A DNA stretch of 64,000 nt from Pseudomonas sp. KBW05 (GCF_003852405.1 NZ_QAJM01000019.1:62001-126000), one strand, 5' to 3'; counted from the stretch's first letter, positions 36,285 through 46,097 are shown. Notes: a model not told the origin generated them from the letters alone. Numbers and translations: made by a program.

Positions 36285-37733
36285 ATGCACCCACACATGA
36301 TCAAACTGCTGAGCCTCTCGGGTCTGACCCTCGGCCTGCTCGCGGCCAGCCAGGGCGTGCGCGCCGATGAAGTACAAGCGCCAAGCTTCAGCGCCGAACC
36401 GTGCTGCAGCCTGTGCCCGGCCGCCCATGACGCGAAGAACTACACCACGCGCTACCAGCAGAACTTCACCACCCTGGTGCAAGCCCAGGGCGACTGGCTG
36501 TTCCGCACCCAGGAAGACCTGCGCACCGAATTCGACACCACCCCCGCCGGCTACAAACGCATGCAACAACTGCACGATGCGTTCAAGGCCAAGGGCGTGG
36601 AACTGGTGGTGGTCTACCAGCCGACCCGTGGCCTGGTGAACCGCAACAAGCTCAACCCAGAAGAGAAAGCCAAGTTCGATTTCGACAAGGCCCTGGGCAA
36701 CTACAAGACCATGCTCGGCCGTTTCGCCAAGATGGGCTACGTGGTGCCGGACCTGTCGCCGTTGACCAACGAGCAACTGCCGGATGAACTGCCGGCCCAC
36801 GACTTCTACTTCCGTGGCGACCAGCACTGGACCCCATACGGCGCCCAGCGCACGGCAAAAATCGTCGGCGCGAAAGTGCGCGCCATGCCCGAGTTTGCCG
36901 ATATTCCCAAGCGTGAATTCGAAACCACGCGCTCCGGGCGCATGGGCAAGACCGGCACCCTGCACAACATGGCCGGGCAACTGTGCGGCACCAGCTACGC
37001 GATCCAGTACATGGACCAGTTCACCACCGAGCCCAAGGGCGAAGCGGGCGACGGCGACCTGTTCGGCGATTCGGGCAACCCGCAGATCACCCTGGTGGGC
37101 ACCAGCCACAGCGGCAAGAACTACAACTTCGCCGGCTTCCTCGAACAGGAAATCGGTGCGGACATCCTCAACGTCGCCTTCCCCGGCGGTGGCCTGGAAG
37201 GCTCGATGATCCAGTACCTGGGCAGCGATGAATTCCAGAAGAGCCCGCCGAAGATTCTGATCTGGGAATTCTCGCCGCTGTACCGCCTGGACCAGGAGAC
37301 CATCTACCGCCAGATGATGTCGCTGCTGGACAACGGCTGCGAAGGCAAGACGGCACAGATGAGCGCCAGCACTTCTTTGAAGCCGGGCAAGAACGAATTG
37401 ATGGTCAACAGTTCGAACAAAGACCTGCGTAACGCCAATCACCAGGTTGATATCCGCTTCGCCGACCCGTCGGTGAAAACCCTGCAAGCCACCCTCTGGT
37501 ACATGAACGGGCGCCACGAGGACATCAAGATCGACAAACCCGAGACATCCGACACAGACGGGCGTTTCGCCTTCGAACTGCGCACCGACGAAGACTGGGC
37601 CTCGCAGAACTTGCTGGCCGTGGAAGTGCAGGGCCCTGAAGCGGGCCAGGCCGCGCAGAAGGTTGAAGCGAAAATTTGCACACGCAACGTGTTCTCCGGC
37701 GGCGGTCAAAAAACCGCGTCACTGGGGCAATGA
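36285..37733 (+). CDS. algX: Alginate O-acetyltransferase AlgX
   Basis: A 482-residue periplasmic protein. After the signal peptide (ends G-V-R-A) comes an SGNH-like domain with D179-x-H181 in R-G-D-Q-H-W and Ser274 in V-G-T-S-H-S, close to the P. aeruginosa triad (D174, H176, S269). A C-terminal carbohydrate-binding module binds the polymer. It transfers acetyl groups to mannuronate at O2/O3 as alginate passes to the exporter. The ATG at 36285 has GAGG at a good distance; ATG 36276 is too close to it. Confidence 0.94.
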   Translation: MHPHMIKLLSLSGLTLGLLAASQGVRADEVQAPSFSAEPCCSLCPAAHDAKNYTTRYQQNFTTLVQAQGDWLFRTQEDLRTEFDTTPAGYKRMQQLHDAFKAKGVELVVVYQPTRGLVNRNKLNPEEKAKFDFDKALGNYKTMLGRFAKMGYVVPDLSPLTNEQLPDELPAHDFYFRGDQHWTPYGAQRTAKIVGAKVRAMPEFADIPKREFETTRSGRMGKTGTLHNMAGQLCGTSYAIQYMDQFTTEPKGEAGDGDLFGDSGNPQITLVGTSHSGKNYNFAGFLEQEIGADILNVAFPGGGLEGSMIQYLGSDEFQKSPPKILIWEFSPLYRLDQETIYRQMMSLLDNGCEGKTAQMSASTSLKPGKNELMVNSSNKDLRNANHQVDIRFADPSVKTLQATLWYMNGRHEDIKIDKPETSDTDGRFAFELRTDEDWASQNLLAVEVQGPEAGQAAQKVEAKICTRNVFSGGGQKTASLGQ

Positions 37734-37741
37734 GGTTACCT

Positions 37742-38851
37742 ATGCAGAAGTTATTGATTCCCACGTTACTGGGCCTGGCGATGTTCGCCGGCGCAGTCAA
37801 CGCCGCCGCGCCACTGCGTCCGCCCCAGGGTTATTTCGCCCCGGTGGAAGCGTTCAAGACCGGCGACTTCAAGAATGACTGCGACGCCATGCCGGCGCCG
37901 TACACCGGCTCGCTGCAATTTCGCAGCAAGTACGAAGGCTCGGACAAGGCCCGTTCCACGCTGAACGTGCAATCGGAAAAAGCCTTCCGCGACAGCACCG
38001 CCGACATCACCAAGCTGGAAAAAGACACCAGCAAGCGCGTGATGCAATTCATGCGCGACGGGCGCCCGGAGCAGCTGGAATGCACCTTGAACTGGCTCAC
38101 CAGCTGGGCCAAGGCCGACGCGTTGATGTCCAAGGACTTCAACCATACCGGCAAGTCCATGCGCAAATGGGCGCTGGGCAGCATGGCGTCGGCCTATGTG
38201 CGCTTGAAGTTTTCCGACTCGCACCCGCTGGCCAACCACCAGCAGGAATCCCAGTTGATCGAGGCGTGGTTCAACAAACTCGCCGATCAAGTGGTCAGCG
38301 ACTGGGACAACCTGCCGCTGGAAAAAACCAACAACCATTCCTACTGGGCTGCGTGGTCGGTGATGGCAACGTCCATCGCCACCAACCGTCGCGACCTGTT
38401 TGATTGGGCCGTGAAGGAATACAAGGTCGGCGTGAACCAGGTCGATGACCAGGGCTTTTTGCCGAATGAGTTGAAGCGTCAGCAACGCGCCCTGTCGTAC
38501 CACAACTACGCCTTGCCACCGCTGTCGATGATCGCCAGTTTCGCGCTGGTCAACGGTGTCGATCTGCGCCAGGAAAACAACAGCGCGCTCAAACGCCTGG
38601 GTGACAAAGTGCTGGCCGGGGTGAAAGACCCGGACATCTTCGAGAAGAAGAACGGCAAAGAGCAAGACATGAAGGACCTCAAGGAAGACATGAAATATGC
38701 CTGGCTTGAACCCTTCTGCAACCTCTACACCTGCGCCCCGGATGTGCTCGAGCGCAAGCACGGCATGCAGCCGTTCAAGACGTTCCGCCTGGGGGGTGAC
38801 CTGACCAAGGTCTACGACCCGGCGCATGAAAAAGGCAACAAAGGTTCCTGA
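37742..38851 (+). CDS. algL: Alginate lyase AlgL
   Basis: A 369-residue periplasmic mannuronate-specific lyase. The signal peptide ends A-V-N-A. The catalytic N-N-H-S-Y-W-A-A-W motif has His199, and a later Y-H-N-Y-A-L-P-P segment belongs to the same family. It clears alginate that strays into the periplasm. GAGG stands 7 nt before the ATG at 37742. A REPIN and a G-rich element separate it from algI, the widest gap within the operon. Confidence 0.95.
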   Translation: MQKLLIPTLLGLAMFAGAVNAAAPLRPPQGYFAPVEAFKTGDFKNDCDAMPAPYTGSLQFRSKYEGSDKARSTLNVQSEKAFRDSTADITKLEKDTSKRVMQFMRDGRPEQLECTLNWLTSWAKADALMSKDFNHTGKSMRKWALGSMASAYVRLKFSDSHPLANHQQESQLIEAWFNKLADQVVSDWDNLPLEKTNNHSYWAAWSVMATSIATNRRDLFDWAVKEYKVGVNQVDDQGFLPNELKRQQRALSYHNYALPPLSMIASFALVNGVDLRQENNSALKRLGDKVLAGVKDPDIFEKKNGKEQDMKDLKEDMKYAWLEPFCNLYTCAPDVLERKHGMQPFKTFRLGGDLTKVYDPAHEKGNKGS

Positions 38852-38879
38852 GTAGCTAACTGAAGGAACAGGGTCCCCA

Positions 38880-38968
38880 TGTGGGAGCGGGCTTGCTCGC
38901 GAATGCGGTGTGTCAGTCGACACATCTGTAACTGAACCACCGCATTCGCGAGCAAGCCCGCTCCCACA
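38880..38968. repeat. REPIN between algL and algI
   Basis: An 89-bp inverted REP pair within the alginate transcript, 28 nt after the algL stop. Its hairpin could stabilise the upstream message or reduce transcription into algIJFA, as REPs do in other operons. Confidence 0.93.
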
Positions 38969-39003
38969 GTTGAACCGGTTTCGGCAGTTGGAATGTTGTA
39001 CCG

Positions 39004-39039
39004 CCCTCCCCCGAATTTTCGTGGGGGGGTTTGGGGGGG
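39004..39039 (+). promoter_or_regulatory. C-rich/G-rich hairpin or quadruplex-prone element before algI
   Basis: Two runs of seven G separated by TTT (39023-39039) follow a run of C (39004-39012) that can pair with the first. On the coding strand the G part fits the G3-N-G3-N3-G3-N-G3 pattern. It ends 39 nt before the algI start and so lies in the mRNA between algL and algI. A regulatory role is inference. Confidence 0.4.
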
Positions 39040-39078
39040 CTCTGCCCTTGACTGTTGGTTAAACATGGAGAGATCGGG

Positions 39079-40503
39079 ATGGTTTTCTCGTCCAATGTGT
39101 TCCTGTTTCTGTTCTTGCCGATCTTCCTCGGCTTGTACTACTTGAGCGGGCAACGCTATCGCAACCTGCTGCTGCTGATTGCCAGCTATGTGTTCTACGC
39201 CTGGTGGCGAGTGGACTTCCTGGCGCTGTTCGCCGCCGTCACGCTGTGGAACTACTGGATCGGCCTCAAAGTCGGTGCAGCGGGTGTGCGTACCAAGCCG
39301 GCCCAGCGCTGGCTGCTGCTCGGCGTGGCCGTCGACCTGTGCATCCTCGGCTACTTCAAGTACGCCAACTTCGGCGTCGACAGCATCAACCTGATGATGA
39401 AGTCAGCGGGCCTGGAGCCGTTCATTCTCACCCACGTGCTGTTGCCGATCGGGATCTCGTTCTACATCTTCGAGTCCATCAGCTACATCATCGACGTGTA
39501 TCGCGGGGACACCCCGGCCACGCGCAACCTCATCGACTTTGCGGCGTTCGTGGCGATCTTCCCGCACCTGATCGCCGGCCCGGTCCTGCGTTTTCGCGAC
39601 CTGGCCGACCAGTTCAACAACCGCACCCACACCCTCGACAAGTTCTCCGAGGGCTGTACGCGGTTCATGCAGGGTTTCATCAAGAAGGTCTTTATCGCCG
39701 ACACCCTGGCGGTGGTGGCCGACCATTGCTTCGCCCTGCAAAACCCGACCACGGGCGATGCCTGGCTCGGCGCGCTGGCCTACACCGCGCAGTTGTACTT
39801 CGACTTCTCCGGCTACAGCGACATGGCCATCGGCCTGGGCTTGATGATGGGTTTCCGCTTCATGGAAAACTTCAAGCAGCCGTACATCAGCCAGTCGATC
39901 ACCGAGTTCTGGCGGCGCTGGCACATCAGCCTGTCCACCTGGCTGCGTGACTACCTGTACATCACATTGGGCGGCAACCGCAAAGGCACGCTGACCACCT
40001 ACCGCAACCTGTTCCTGACCATGCTGCTCGGTGGCCTGTGGCACGGCGCGAACATCACTTACATCCTGTGGGGTGCCTGGCACGGCATGTGGCTGGCGAT
40101 TGAAAAAGCCATCGGCCTGAACACCTCGCCGCGCAGCTTCAACCCCGTGCGTTGGGCCTTCACCTTCCTGCTGGTGGTGGTCGGCTGGGTGATCTTCCGC
40201 GCCGAGAACCTGCACGTCGCCGGCCGCATGTATGGCGCGATGTTCAGCTTCAACGAGTGGTCGCTGTCGGAACTCAACCGCGCCAGCCTCACCGGCCTGC
40301 AAGTGGCAACCCTGGTGGTGGCATACGCAACCCTGGCGTTCTTCGGCCTGCGCGATTTCTACCGTGATCATCCAGCGACGCCAAACCCGGCGCGCACCGT
40401 ACCGGGCTACGCCATGCGGGCCTGTGTGCTGCTGCTGTTCGCGGCGTCGATCCTGAAACTGTCGGCGCAGAGTTTCTCGCCGTTCCTTTACTTCCAATTC
40501 TGA
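39079..40503 (+). CDS. algI: Alginate O-acetylation protein AlgI (MBOAT)
   Basis: A 474-residue inner-membrane acyltransferase of the MBOAT family, starting MVFSSNVFLFLFLPIFLG, with about ten membrane segments. The catalytic His is in G-G-L-W-H-G-A-N-I-T-Y-I, and a conserved F-W-R-R-W-H-I-S-L-S-T-W-L-R-D-Y segment precedes it. It moves acetyl groups across the inner membrane to AlgJ/AlgX. It is somewhat shorter than P. aeruginosa AlgI (about 520). GGAG precedes the ATG at 39079; an in-frame start at 39055 adds only a short hydrophilic tail. Confidence 0.95.
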   Translation: MVFSSNVFLFLFLPIFLGLYYLSGQRYRNLLLLIASYVFYAWWRVDFLALFAAVTLWNYWIGLKVGAAGVRTKPAQRWLLLGVAVDLCILGYFKYANFGVDSINLMMKSAGLEPFILTHVLLPIGISFYIFESISYIIDVYRGDTPATRNLIDFAAFVAIFPHLIAGPVLRFRDLADQFNNRTHTLDKFSEGCTRFMQGFIKKVFIADTLAVVADHCFALQNPTTGDAWLGALAYTAQLYFDFSGYSDMAIGLGLMMGFRFMENFKQPYISQSITEFWRRWHISLSTWLRDYLYITLGGNRKGTLTTYRNLFLTMLLGGLWHGANITYILWGAWHGMWLAIEKAIGLNTSPRSFNPVRWAFTFLLVVVGWVIFRAENLHVAGRMYGAMFSFNEWSLSELNRASLTGLQVATLVVAYATLAFFGLRDFYRDHPATPNPARTVPGYAMRACVLLLFAASILKLSAQSFSPFLYFQF

Positions 40504-40513
40504 GGGAGCCGAC

Positions 40514-41698
40514 ATGACCCGTTCATTCCGCGTGCTCTACATCACTGTGTTCCTGGCCATGCTGCTGGTGCTGGGGCTGTGGTCGACGCGCAGCTTCCTG
40601 GGCTTCAGCACCAACGCCGACGCGACGGTGCTTAACGGTCGCTGGACCAAGGCCGTCGAGACTCACTACGACGACGAGTTCCCGATCAAGCGCATCGGCA
40701 CCAACCTCTGGGCGGCGCTGGACTACAAGCTGTTCAACGAAGGCCGCCCTGGCGTGGTGCTGGGTCGCGATCACTGGTTGTACAGCGACGAGGAATTCAA
40801 CCCCATCGTCAACGAAGACCAGAACCTGCAAGGCAACTACGCGCTGGTCGAGGGCGTACGCCAGAAGCTCAAGGCCCAAGGTATCCAGTTGGTCATGGCG
40901 ATTGTGCCGGCCAAGGTGCGCCTGTACCCGGAACACGTCGGTGACGTGAAGCCGGCGAGCATCCACGCCAACCTGTACCAGGACTTCCACGCCCGTGTCG
41001 CCGCCGACAAGATCCCGGCGCCCGACCTGTTGGGCCCGCTGCAACAGGCCAAGCTGGGCGGCACCCAGGTGTTCCTGCGCACCGACACCCACTGGACCCC
41101 GGACGGTGCCGAGATCGCGGCCAAGCAACTGGCCAAGACCATCACCGAGAAAACCCCTCTGAGCGGCGAGCCGCAGCGCTTTGTCACCGAGGCCGAGAAC
41201 ACCGCACCGCATAAAGGCGATCTGCGTCTGTTCCTGCCCCTGGACCCGCTGTTCGAAAACCTGATGCCACCGAAAGAACCGCTGGAAAAACGCGTGACCC
41301 ACCTGGCCGAAACCGGTGGCGACGACGCGCTGTTCAGCAACAGCGAAACCCCGGTGGCACTGGTCGGCACCAGCTACAGCGCCAACCCCAACTGGAACTT
41401 CGTCGGTGCGCTCAAGCAAGCCCTGCACAGCGATGTCATCAACTATTCGGAAGACGGTCACGGCCCAATCCTGCCGATGCTCAGCTACCTGAAAAGCGAT
41501 GACTTCAAGAACAACCCACCGCAAGTGCTGATCTGGGAATTTCCTGAACGTTATCTGCCCGTGAACAACGAAATCGGTGATGCCGACCCGTCGTGGGTTG
41601 CGCAGCTTAAACAAGCCGGTTCGCGCCAACAGAACATGGCTTTGAACTCCCCAGTTAAAAACCAAAAATCCGAGACGCCCGACCGGGCGCAAAACTGA
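40514..41698 (+). CDS. algJ: Alginate O-acetylation protein AlgJ
   Basis: A 394-residue protein anchored by an N-terminal membrane segment (about 7-25) with a periplasmic SGNH-like domain. Its D191-x-H193 motif (R-T-D-T-H-W) and Ser287 (V-G-T-S-Y-S) agree closely with P. aeruginosa AlgJ. It resembles AlgX without the carbohydrate-binding module and probably relays acetyl groups from AlgI. It begins 10 nt after algI behind a GGGAG site. Confidence 0.94.
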   Translation: MTRSFRVLYITVFLAMLLVLGLWSTRSFLGFSTNADATVLNGRWTKAVETHYDDEFPIKRIGTNLWAALDYKLFNEGRPGVVLGRDHWLYSDEEFNPIVNEDQNLQGNYALVEGVRQKLKAQGIQLVMAIVPAKVRLYPEHVGDVKPASIHANLYQDFHARVAADKIPAPDLLGPLQQAKLGGTQVFLRTDTHWTPDGAEIAAKQLAKTITEKTPLSGEPQRFVTEAENTAPHKGDLRLFLPLDPLFENLMPPKEPLEKRVTHLAETGGDDALFSNSETPVALVGTSYSANPNWNFVGALKQALHSDVINYSEDGHGPILPMLSYLKSDDFKNNPPQVLIWEFPERYLPVNNEIGDADPSWVAQLKQAGSRQQNMALNSPVKNQKSETPDRAQN

Positions 41699-41714
41699 AA
41701 GAGAGGTAACTCAC

Positions 41715-42368
41715 ATGACTTTCACTACAACTCCTCGTCGTCTCGCTAAAACCCTGGCTCTCGCAGCCGGCCTGAGCGTGGTTTCCCTGTCGGCCTTCGC
41801 CGGTGATGCGGCCTTGTACGGTCCTGTCGCCCCTAAAGGCTCCAGCTTCGTGCGGGTCTACAACGCCTCGAACCAGGAAGTCAGCGCAACGGTAGGCGCC
41901 ACCAACTTGAGCGATGTGGCCCCCCTGGCCAGCAGCGACTTCAGCTTTATGCCCGGCGGTGACTACAGCGCCAAGATCGGCAGCCAGACCGTGCCGGTCA
42001 AACTCGCCGCCGACCACTACTACACCCTGGTCAACAACGGCAGCGGCCAGCCGCAACTGATCGAAGAGCCGCCGTTCAAGAACAAGCAGAAATCCCTGGT
42101 TCGCGTGCAGAACCTGAGTGACAAGGCGCTGACCCTGAAGACCGCCGACGGCAAGACCGATGTGGTCAAGGCCGTGGCAGCCAAGGGTCGTGGCGAGCGT
42201 GAGATCAACCCGGTGAAAGTGAGCCTGGCGTTGTATGACGGTGACAAGAAAGTCGGTGATGTGAAGCCGGTTGCGTTGGAACGTGGTGAAGCGGCGGTGC
42301 TGTATGTCACAGGCACAGGTTCGAGCCTGTCGCCAGTCTGGGTGAAACGCCCGGTGTCGACCCGCTGA
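41715..42368 (+). CDS. algF: Alginate O-acetylation protein AlgF
   Basis: A 217-residue periplasmic protein with a signal peptide (ends A-F-A-G). Recognised by A-L-Y-G-P-V-A-P-K-G-S-S-F-V-R-V near the mature start and two beta-rich halves, the second opening L-V-R-V-Q-N-L-S. It is required for alginate acetylation with AlgI/J/X, though no catalytic motif is apparent. GAGG precedes the ATG. Confidence 0.94.
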   Translation: MTFTTTPRRLAKTLALAAGLSVVSLSAFAGDAALYGPVAPKGSSFVRVYNASNQEVSATVGATNLSDVAPLASSDFSFMPGGDYSAKIGSQTVPVKLAADHYYTLVNNGSGQPQLIEEPPFKNKQKSLVRVQNLSDKALTLKTADGKTDVVKAVAAKGRGEREINPVKVSLALYDGDKKVGDVKPVALERGEAAVLYVTGTGSSLSPVWVKRPVSTR

Positions 42369-42386
42369 TTAGCTTTTCAACTTGAG

Positions 42387-42408
42387 GCCCGCCCCTTTGG
42401 GGGTGGGC
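42387..42408 (+). other. Hairpin between algF and algA
   Basis: GCCCGCCCC can pair with GGGGTGGGC (one G-T pair) around a 4-nt loop. No T-run follows, so it is at most an attenuator or processing site before algA. Confidence 0.35.
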
Positions 42409-42440
42409 TCTGACCCCAATCGATTCAAGGAGAAACACCC

Positions 42441-43892
42441 ATGATCCCAGTAATCCTTTCCGGTGGTAGCGGCTCACGTCTTTGGCCGCTTTCCCGCAAA
42501 CAGTTTCCAAAACAATTCCTGGCCCTGACCGGCGAGCACACGCTGTTCCAGCAAACCCTGGAGCGCCTGGTGTTCGAAGGCATGGACGCGCCGATTGTGG
42601 TCTGCAACAAGGACCACCGCTTCATCGTCAACGAGCAACTGAGCAACCGCAAACTCGACTGCCAGCGCATCCTGATGGAACCGTTCGGCCGCAACACTGC
42701 GCCAGCCGTGGCCCTGACCGCGATGATGCTGGTCAACGAAGGCCGCGACGAGCTGATGCTGGTGCTGCCCGCCGACCACGTGATCGACGACCAGAAAGCC
42801 CTGCAACGCGCGCTGGCCCTGGCCACCGTCGCCGCCGAGCGCGGCGAGATGGTGCTGTTCGGTGTGCCGGCGACTCGCCCGGAAACCGGCTACGGCTATA
42901 TCAAGTCCACCGCCGATTCGCTGTTGCCCGAGGGCGTGAGCCGCGTCGAGCAGTTCGTGGAAAAACCCAATGAAAAACGCGCGGTCGAGTTCGTCAAAAG
43001 CGGCGGTTATTTCTGGAACAGCGGCATGTTCCTGTTCCGCGCCAGCCGCTTCCTCGAAGAGCTGAAAAAGCACGACCCGGACATCTACGACACCTGCCTG
43101 CTGACCCTTGAACGCAGCGAACAGGACGCCGACACCGTGTCCTTCGACGAGGCGACGTTCGCCTGCTGCCCGGACAATTCCATCGACTACGCCGTGATGG
43201 AAAAAACCCAGCGCGCCTGCGTGGTGCCGCTGAGCGCCGGCTGGAGCGACGTAGGTTGCTGGGCCTCGCTGTGGGCGGTCAACGATAAAGACGCCAACGG
43301 CAACGTGACCAAGGGCGACGTGGTGATCCAGGACAGCAAGAACTGCATGATCCACGGCAACGGCAAGCTGGTGTCGGTGATCGGCCTGGAAAACATCGTC
43401 GTGGTGGAAACCAAGGACGCGATGATGATCGCCCACAAGGACAAGGTCCAGGGCGTCAAGCAGATGGTCAACACCCTCAACGAACAGGGGCGCAGCGAGA
43501 CCCAGAACCACTGCGAAGTCTATCGTCCGTGGGGCTCCTACGACTCGGTGGACATGGGTGGGCGGTTCCAGGTCAAGCACATCTCGGTCAAACCGGGTGC
43601 GTGCCTGTCGCTGCAAATGCACCACCACCGCGCCGAACACTGGATCGTGGTCAGCGGCACGGCCGAAGTGACCTGCGACGAGAATGTGTTCCTGCTGTGT
43701 GAGAACCAGTCCACCTACATCCCGATTGCGTCGGTGCACCGCCTGCGCAACCCGGGCAAGATCCCGTTGGAGATCATCGAAGTGCAATCGGGCAGCTACT
43801 TGGGCGAGGACGATATCGAGCGCTTTGAAGATATCTACGGGCGTTCGACGCCGGTGGAGCGTGGCGTGTCGGTGAAAACCATCGCGCAGTAA
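42441..43892 (+). CDS. algA: Bifunctional mannose-6-phosphate isomerase / GDP-mannose pyrophosphorylase AlgA
   Basis: A 483-residue cytoplasmic enzyme for the first and third steps towards GDP-mannose. The N-terminal pyrophosphorylase domain has S-G-G-S-G-S-R-L-W-P-L-S-R and F-V-E-K-P; the C-terminal cupin isomerase domain has Q392-M-H-H-H-R-A-E-H-W with metal-binding histidines. It is the last gene of the operon, preceded by AAGGAG, and followed by a strong terminator. Confidence 0.96.
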   Translation: MIPVILSGGSGSRLWPLSRKQFPKQFLALTGEHTLFQQTLERLVFEGMDAPIVVCNKDHRFIVNEQLSNRKLDCQRILMEPFGRNTAPAVALTAMMLVNEGRDELMLVLPADHVIDDQKALQRALALATVAAERGEMVLFGVPATRPETGYGYIKSTADSLLPEGVSRVEQFVEKPNEKRAVEFVKSGGYFWNSGMFLFRASRFLEELKKHDPDIYDTCLLTLERSEQDADTVSFDEATFACCPDNSIDYAVMEKTQRACVVPLSAGWSDVGCWASLWAVNDKDANGNVTKGDVVIQDSKNCMIHGNGKLVSVIGLENIVVVETKDAMMIAHKDKVQGVKQMVNTLNEQGRSETQNHCEVYRPWGSYDSVDMGGRFQVKHISVKPGACLSLQMHHHRAEHWIVVSGTAEVTCDENVFLLCENQSTYIPIASVHRLRNPGKIPLEIIEVQSGSYLGEDDIERFEDIYGRSTPVERGVSVKTIAQ

Positions 43893-43907
43893 AACAGTCG
43901 TAAAAAG

Positions 43908-43965
43908 AAGCCCTCGTCCAGCCGACTGCGTCCCCTATCCGCAGCCGGTTGGGCGGGGGCTTTTT
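43908..43965 (+). terminator. Intrinsic terminator of the alginate operon
   Basis: AAGCCC...CCGACTGCG pairs with CGCAGCCGG...GGGGGCTT with small bulges, followed by TTTTT at 43961-43965. It begins 16 nt after the algA stop. Confidence 0.8.
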
Positions 43966-43996
43966 CTGTGGGTTTGGGGGTGACTGTGAGGGCCTC

Positions 43997-44080
43997 TTCG
44001 CGAGCAAGCCCGCTCCCACAGGTTGACCGCGTATAACCTTTGGAATGCAATCAACCTGTGGGAGCGGGCTTGCTCGCGAA
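43997..44080. repeat. REP pair (reverse order) after the alginate operon
   Basis: Here the inverted REP comes first (TTCGCGAGCAAGCCCGCTCC) and the direct one second (ending TTGCTCGCGAA), opposite to the other pairs. The 84-bp unit can also form a hairpin with the TGTGGG ends at the loop side. Confidence 0.9.
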
Positions 44081-44169
44081 GGCGTCAGCCGCATCAACCT
44101 ACCTCTCAAGCCGCCCAATCCCACCTACGCTTAAGTTAGGATGCTCGTTCCCCATTCGAGGTGGTCTCC

Positions 44170-44634
44170 ATGTTTTTCGGCGTTCTCCTGATCATCACCT
44201 GGCTGATCCTGCTGCTGCGCTACCCGGCCAAGGCCCTGCCGGTATCCCTGGCCGCCGCCGTGGGCCTGGGTTTCGTCGCCATCTGGGTGGTCTGGCTGGA
44301 CAACCGCGAAGCCTCGCAACTGGCACGCCTGGAGCTGCGTATCACCTACGCGCCCGAGGAATGCCCGGCCGACCGCCCACTGAAACTGGTCCTCAACAAC
44401 GGCAACGACGTGCCCCTTACCGAACTGCGCTGGCGCGTCGCCGCCTATGCCCCGGGCGACACCGTCAACCTGGCCGATAACGTCTACGCCGCCCCACGCT
44501 ATCGCGGGCCCGGCGAGTTGCAGGCCGGCGCCACCTGGGACGACTGCCTGCCCGCCCCACCGCTGCGCCCCGGCTATCGCCCGCAAACCCTGGAATTTCG
44601 TGCCGAGCACCTGCAAGGCAGTTTCTCGGACTGA
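44170..44634 (+). CDS. Membrane-anchored protein of unknown function
   Basis: A 154-residue protein with two hydrophobic segments near the N-terminus (about 3-17 and 25-43), joined by a short basic loop. A periplasmic-looking domain of about 105 residues follows, with two cysteines (E-E-C-P-A and D-D-C-L-P) that could pair. I do not recognise the family; similar proteins in pseudomonads are sometimes called multidrug transporter, but nothing here supports transport. GAGGTGG precedes the ATG at 44170. It is 14 nt upstream of the SDR gene and probably cotranscribed. Confidence 0.7.
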   Translation: MFFGVLLIITWLILLLRYPAKALPVSLAAAVGLGFVAIWVVWLDNREASQLARLELRITYAPEECPADRPLKLVLNNGNDVPLTELRWRVAAYAPGDTVNLADNVYAAPRYRGPGELQAGATWDDCLPAPPLRPGYRPQTLEFRAEHLQGSFSD

Positions 44635-44648
44635 CAAAGGACTGATCC

Positions 44649-45461
44649 ATGCCCAACGTACTTATCACCGGCTGCTCCAGCGGCATCGGCCGCGCCCTGG
44701 CTGACGCCTTCAAGGCCGCCGGCTACAGCGTGTGGGCCAGCGCCCGCCGCCCGGAGGATGTCGCCGGTTTGGCCGCCGCCGGCTTCAACGCCGTGCAACT
44801 GGACGTCAACGATAGCGCCGCCTTGCAACACCTGGCTGAACAGCTGGGTGAGCTGGATGTGCTGGTCAACAACGCCGGTTACGGCGCCATGGGCCCGTTG
44901 CTCGACGGCGGCACCGAGGCCCTGCAGCGCCAGTTCGAGACCAATGTGTTCTCCATCGTCGGCGTGACCCAGGCGCTGTTCCCGGCGCTGCGCCGCAGCA
45001 AAGGCTTGGTGGTGAACATCGGCAGTGTTTCCGGCGTGCTGGTGACGCCATTTGCCGGTGCCTACTGCGCTTCCAAAGCCGCCGTGCACGCGCTGAGTGA
45101 TGCCCTGCGCATGGAACTGGCGCCGTTTGGCATTCGCGTGATGGAAGTACAGCCGGGGGCAATCGATACAAGCTTTGCGAAAAACGCCGGGGCCCAGGCT
45201 GAGTTGCTGATCAGCGAAAAATCCCCATGGTGGCCGTTGCGCGAAGGCATCCGCGCGCGCTCCCAGGCGTCGCAGGACAACCCGACGCCGGCGACCAGAT
45301 TTGCCGCGCTGGTGCTCAAAGGCGTGCAACAACCGACGCCACCGCGCCTGTTGCGCGCGGGGAATGGCAGCCGGGCACTGCCGTTGATGGCGGCGTTGTT
45401 GCCCAAAGGTTTATTGGAAAGTGTCTTGAAGAAGCGCTTTGGCTTGGAACGGAGTTTGTAA
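44649..45461 (+). CDS. Short-chain dehydrogenase/reductase
   Basis: A 270-residue cytoplasmic oxidoreductase of the classical SDR family: cofactor motif T-G-C-S-S-G-I-G, N-N-A-G after strand 4, catalytic S-x(n)-Y-x-x-x-K (I-G-S-V-S-G then Y-C-A-S-K-A-A) and P-G-A-I-D-T after the active site. The Arg-Arg of S-A-R-R-P-E after strand 2 favours NADP over NAD. The substrate is unknown. AAGGA precedes the ATG, and the next gene overlaps the stop by one base (TAATG). Confidence 0.88.
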   Translation: MPNVLITGCSSGIGRALADAFKAAGYSVWASARRPEDVAGLAAAGFNAVQLDVNDSAALQHLAEQLGELDVLVNNAGYGAMGPLLDGGTEALQRQFETNVFSIVGVTQALFPALRRSKGLVVNIGSVSGVLVTPFAGAYCASKAAVHALSDALRMELAPFGIRVMEVQPGAIDTSFAKNAGAQAELLISEKSPWWPLREGIRARSQASQDNPTPATRFAALVLKGVQQPTPPRLLRAGNGSRALPLMAALLPKGLLESVLKKRFGLERSL

Positions 45462-45862
45462 TGATCGACTACAGCGATTTTTTTGAAGAAGTGATCCAGA
45501 CCCACGTCGAGATCGAGCAATGGTTCGCGGGCGTCGCGCCGGAAGGCACCTTGCAAAGCCTGCTCGCGCGCTTCTCCCCGGAGTTCAGCATGGTCGCCCC
45601 CGCCACCGGCACACGGGTGAATGCGGCCGGGGTCAATGCGCTGTTCACGCGCCTGGGCGGGATGCGGCCGGGGTTGAAGATCACCTTGAGTGAAATGGCC
45701 GGGATTGACCGGCATGCGCGTGGGGCGACGGTGACTTACCGTGAGCACCAGGTGGATGACAGCGGCACCCAGACTGATCGTCGCGCCACCGTGGTGTTCG
45801 AGAAACAGGCCAGCGGCGCGTTGCTGTGGCGCCATCTGCACGAGACCTTCATCAAGGCCTGA
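45461..45862 (+). CDS. SnoaL/DUF4440-like protein
   Basis: A 133-residue small protein with an NTF2-like outline: M-I-D-Y-S-D-F-F-E-E-V-I-Q-T-H, a central F-S-P-E-F-S-M-V-A-P strand, and the ending A-L-L-W-R-H-L-H-E-T-F. The ATG overlaps the SDR stop as TAATG and GGAG lies just before it, which sets this start over longer in-frame ones. The coupling suggests a shared pathway with the SDR enzyme, but no function can be named. Confidence 0.75.
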   Translation: MIDYSDFFEEVIQTHVEIEQWFAGVAPEGTLQSLLARFSPEFSMVAPATGTRVNAAGVNALFTRLGGMRPGLKITLSEMAGIDRHARGATVTYREHQVDDSGTQTDRRATVVFEKQASGALLWRHLHETFIKA

Positions 45863-45874
45863 CACGGTCAACAA

Positions 45875-45978
45875 TGTGGGAGCTGGCTTGTCGGGTCGCC
45901 GCATCGCTGCGATAGCGGTGGATCAGGTGCAAATGCTTCAACTGATAGTCCGCTATCGCAGGCAAGCCAGCTCCCACA
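45875..45978. repeat. REP-like inverted pair of a second sequence class
   Basis: A 104-bp pair with ends TGTGGGAGCTGGCTTG and CAAGCCAGCTCCCACA. Unlike the common REPIN, its inner arm is GCGATAGCGG / CCGCTATCGC, and it has AGCTGG instead of AGCGGG. It fits a separate REP class known from P. fluorescens strains. Confidence 0.85.
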
Positions 45979-46097
45979 GTTTAGATTTGTGTTTGGCTTG
46001 TCGGGCCAGGTACTACAAGAAACAGCGAACGGACTGACATCATTTCAAGGAACCAATCCTCAGGCTCTTTCACCTCTGTCTACCCACAGGTGAAAGG

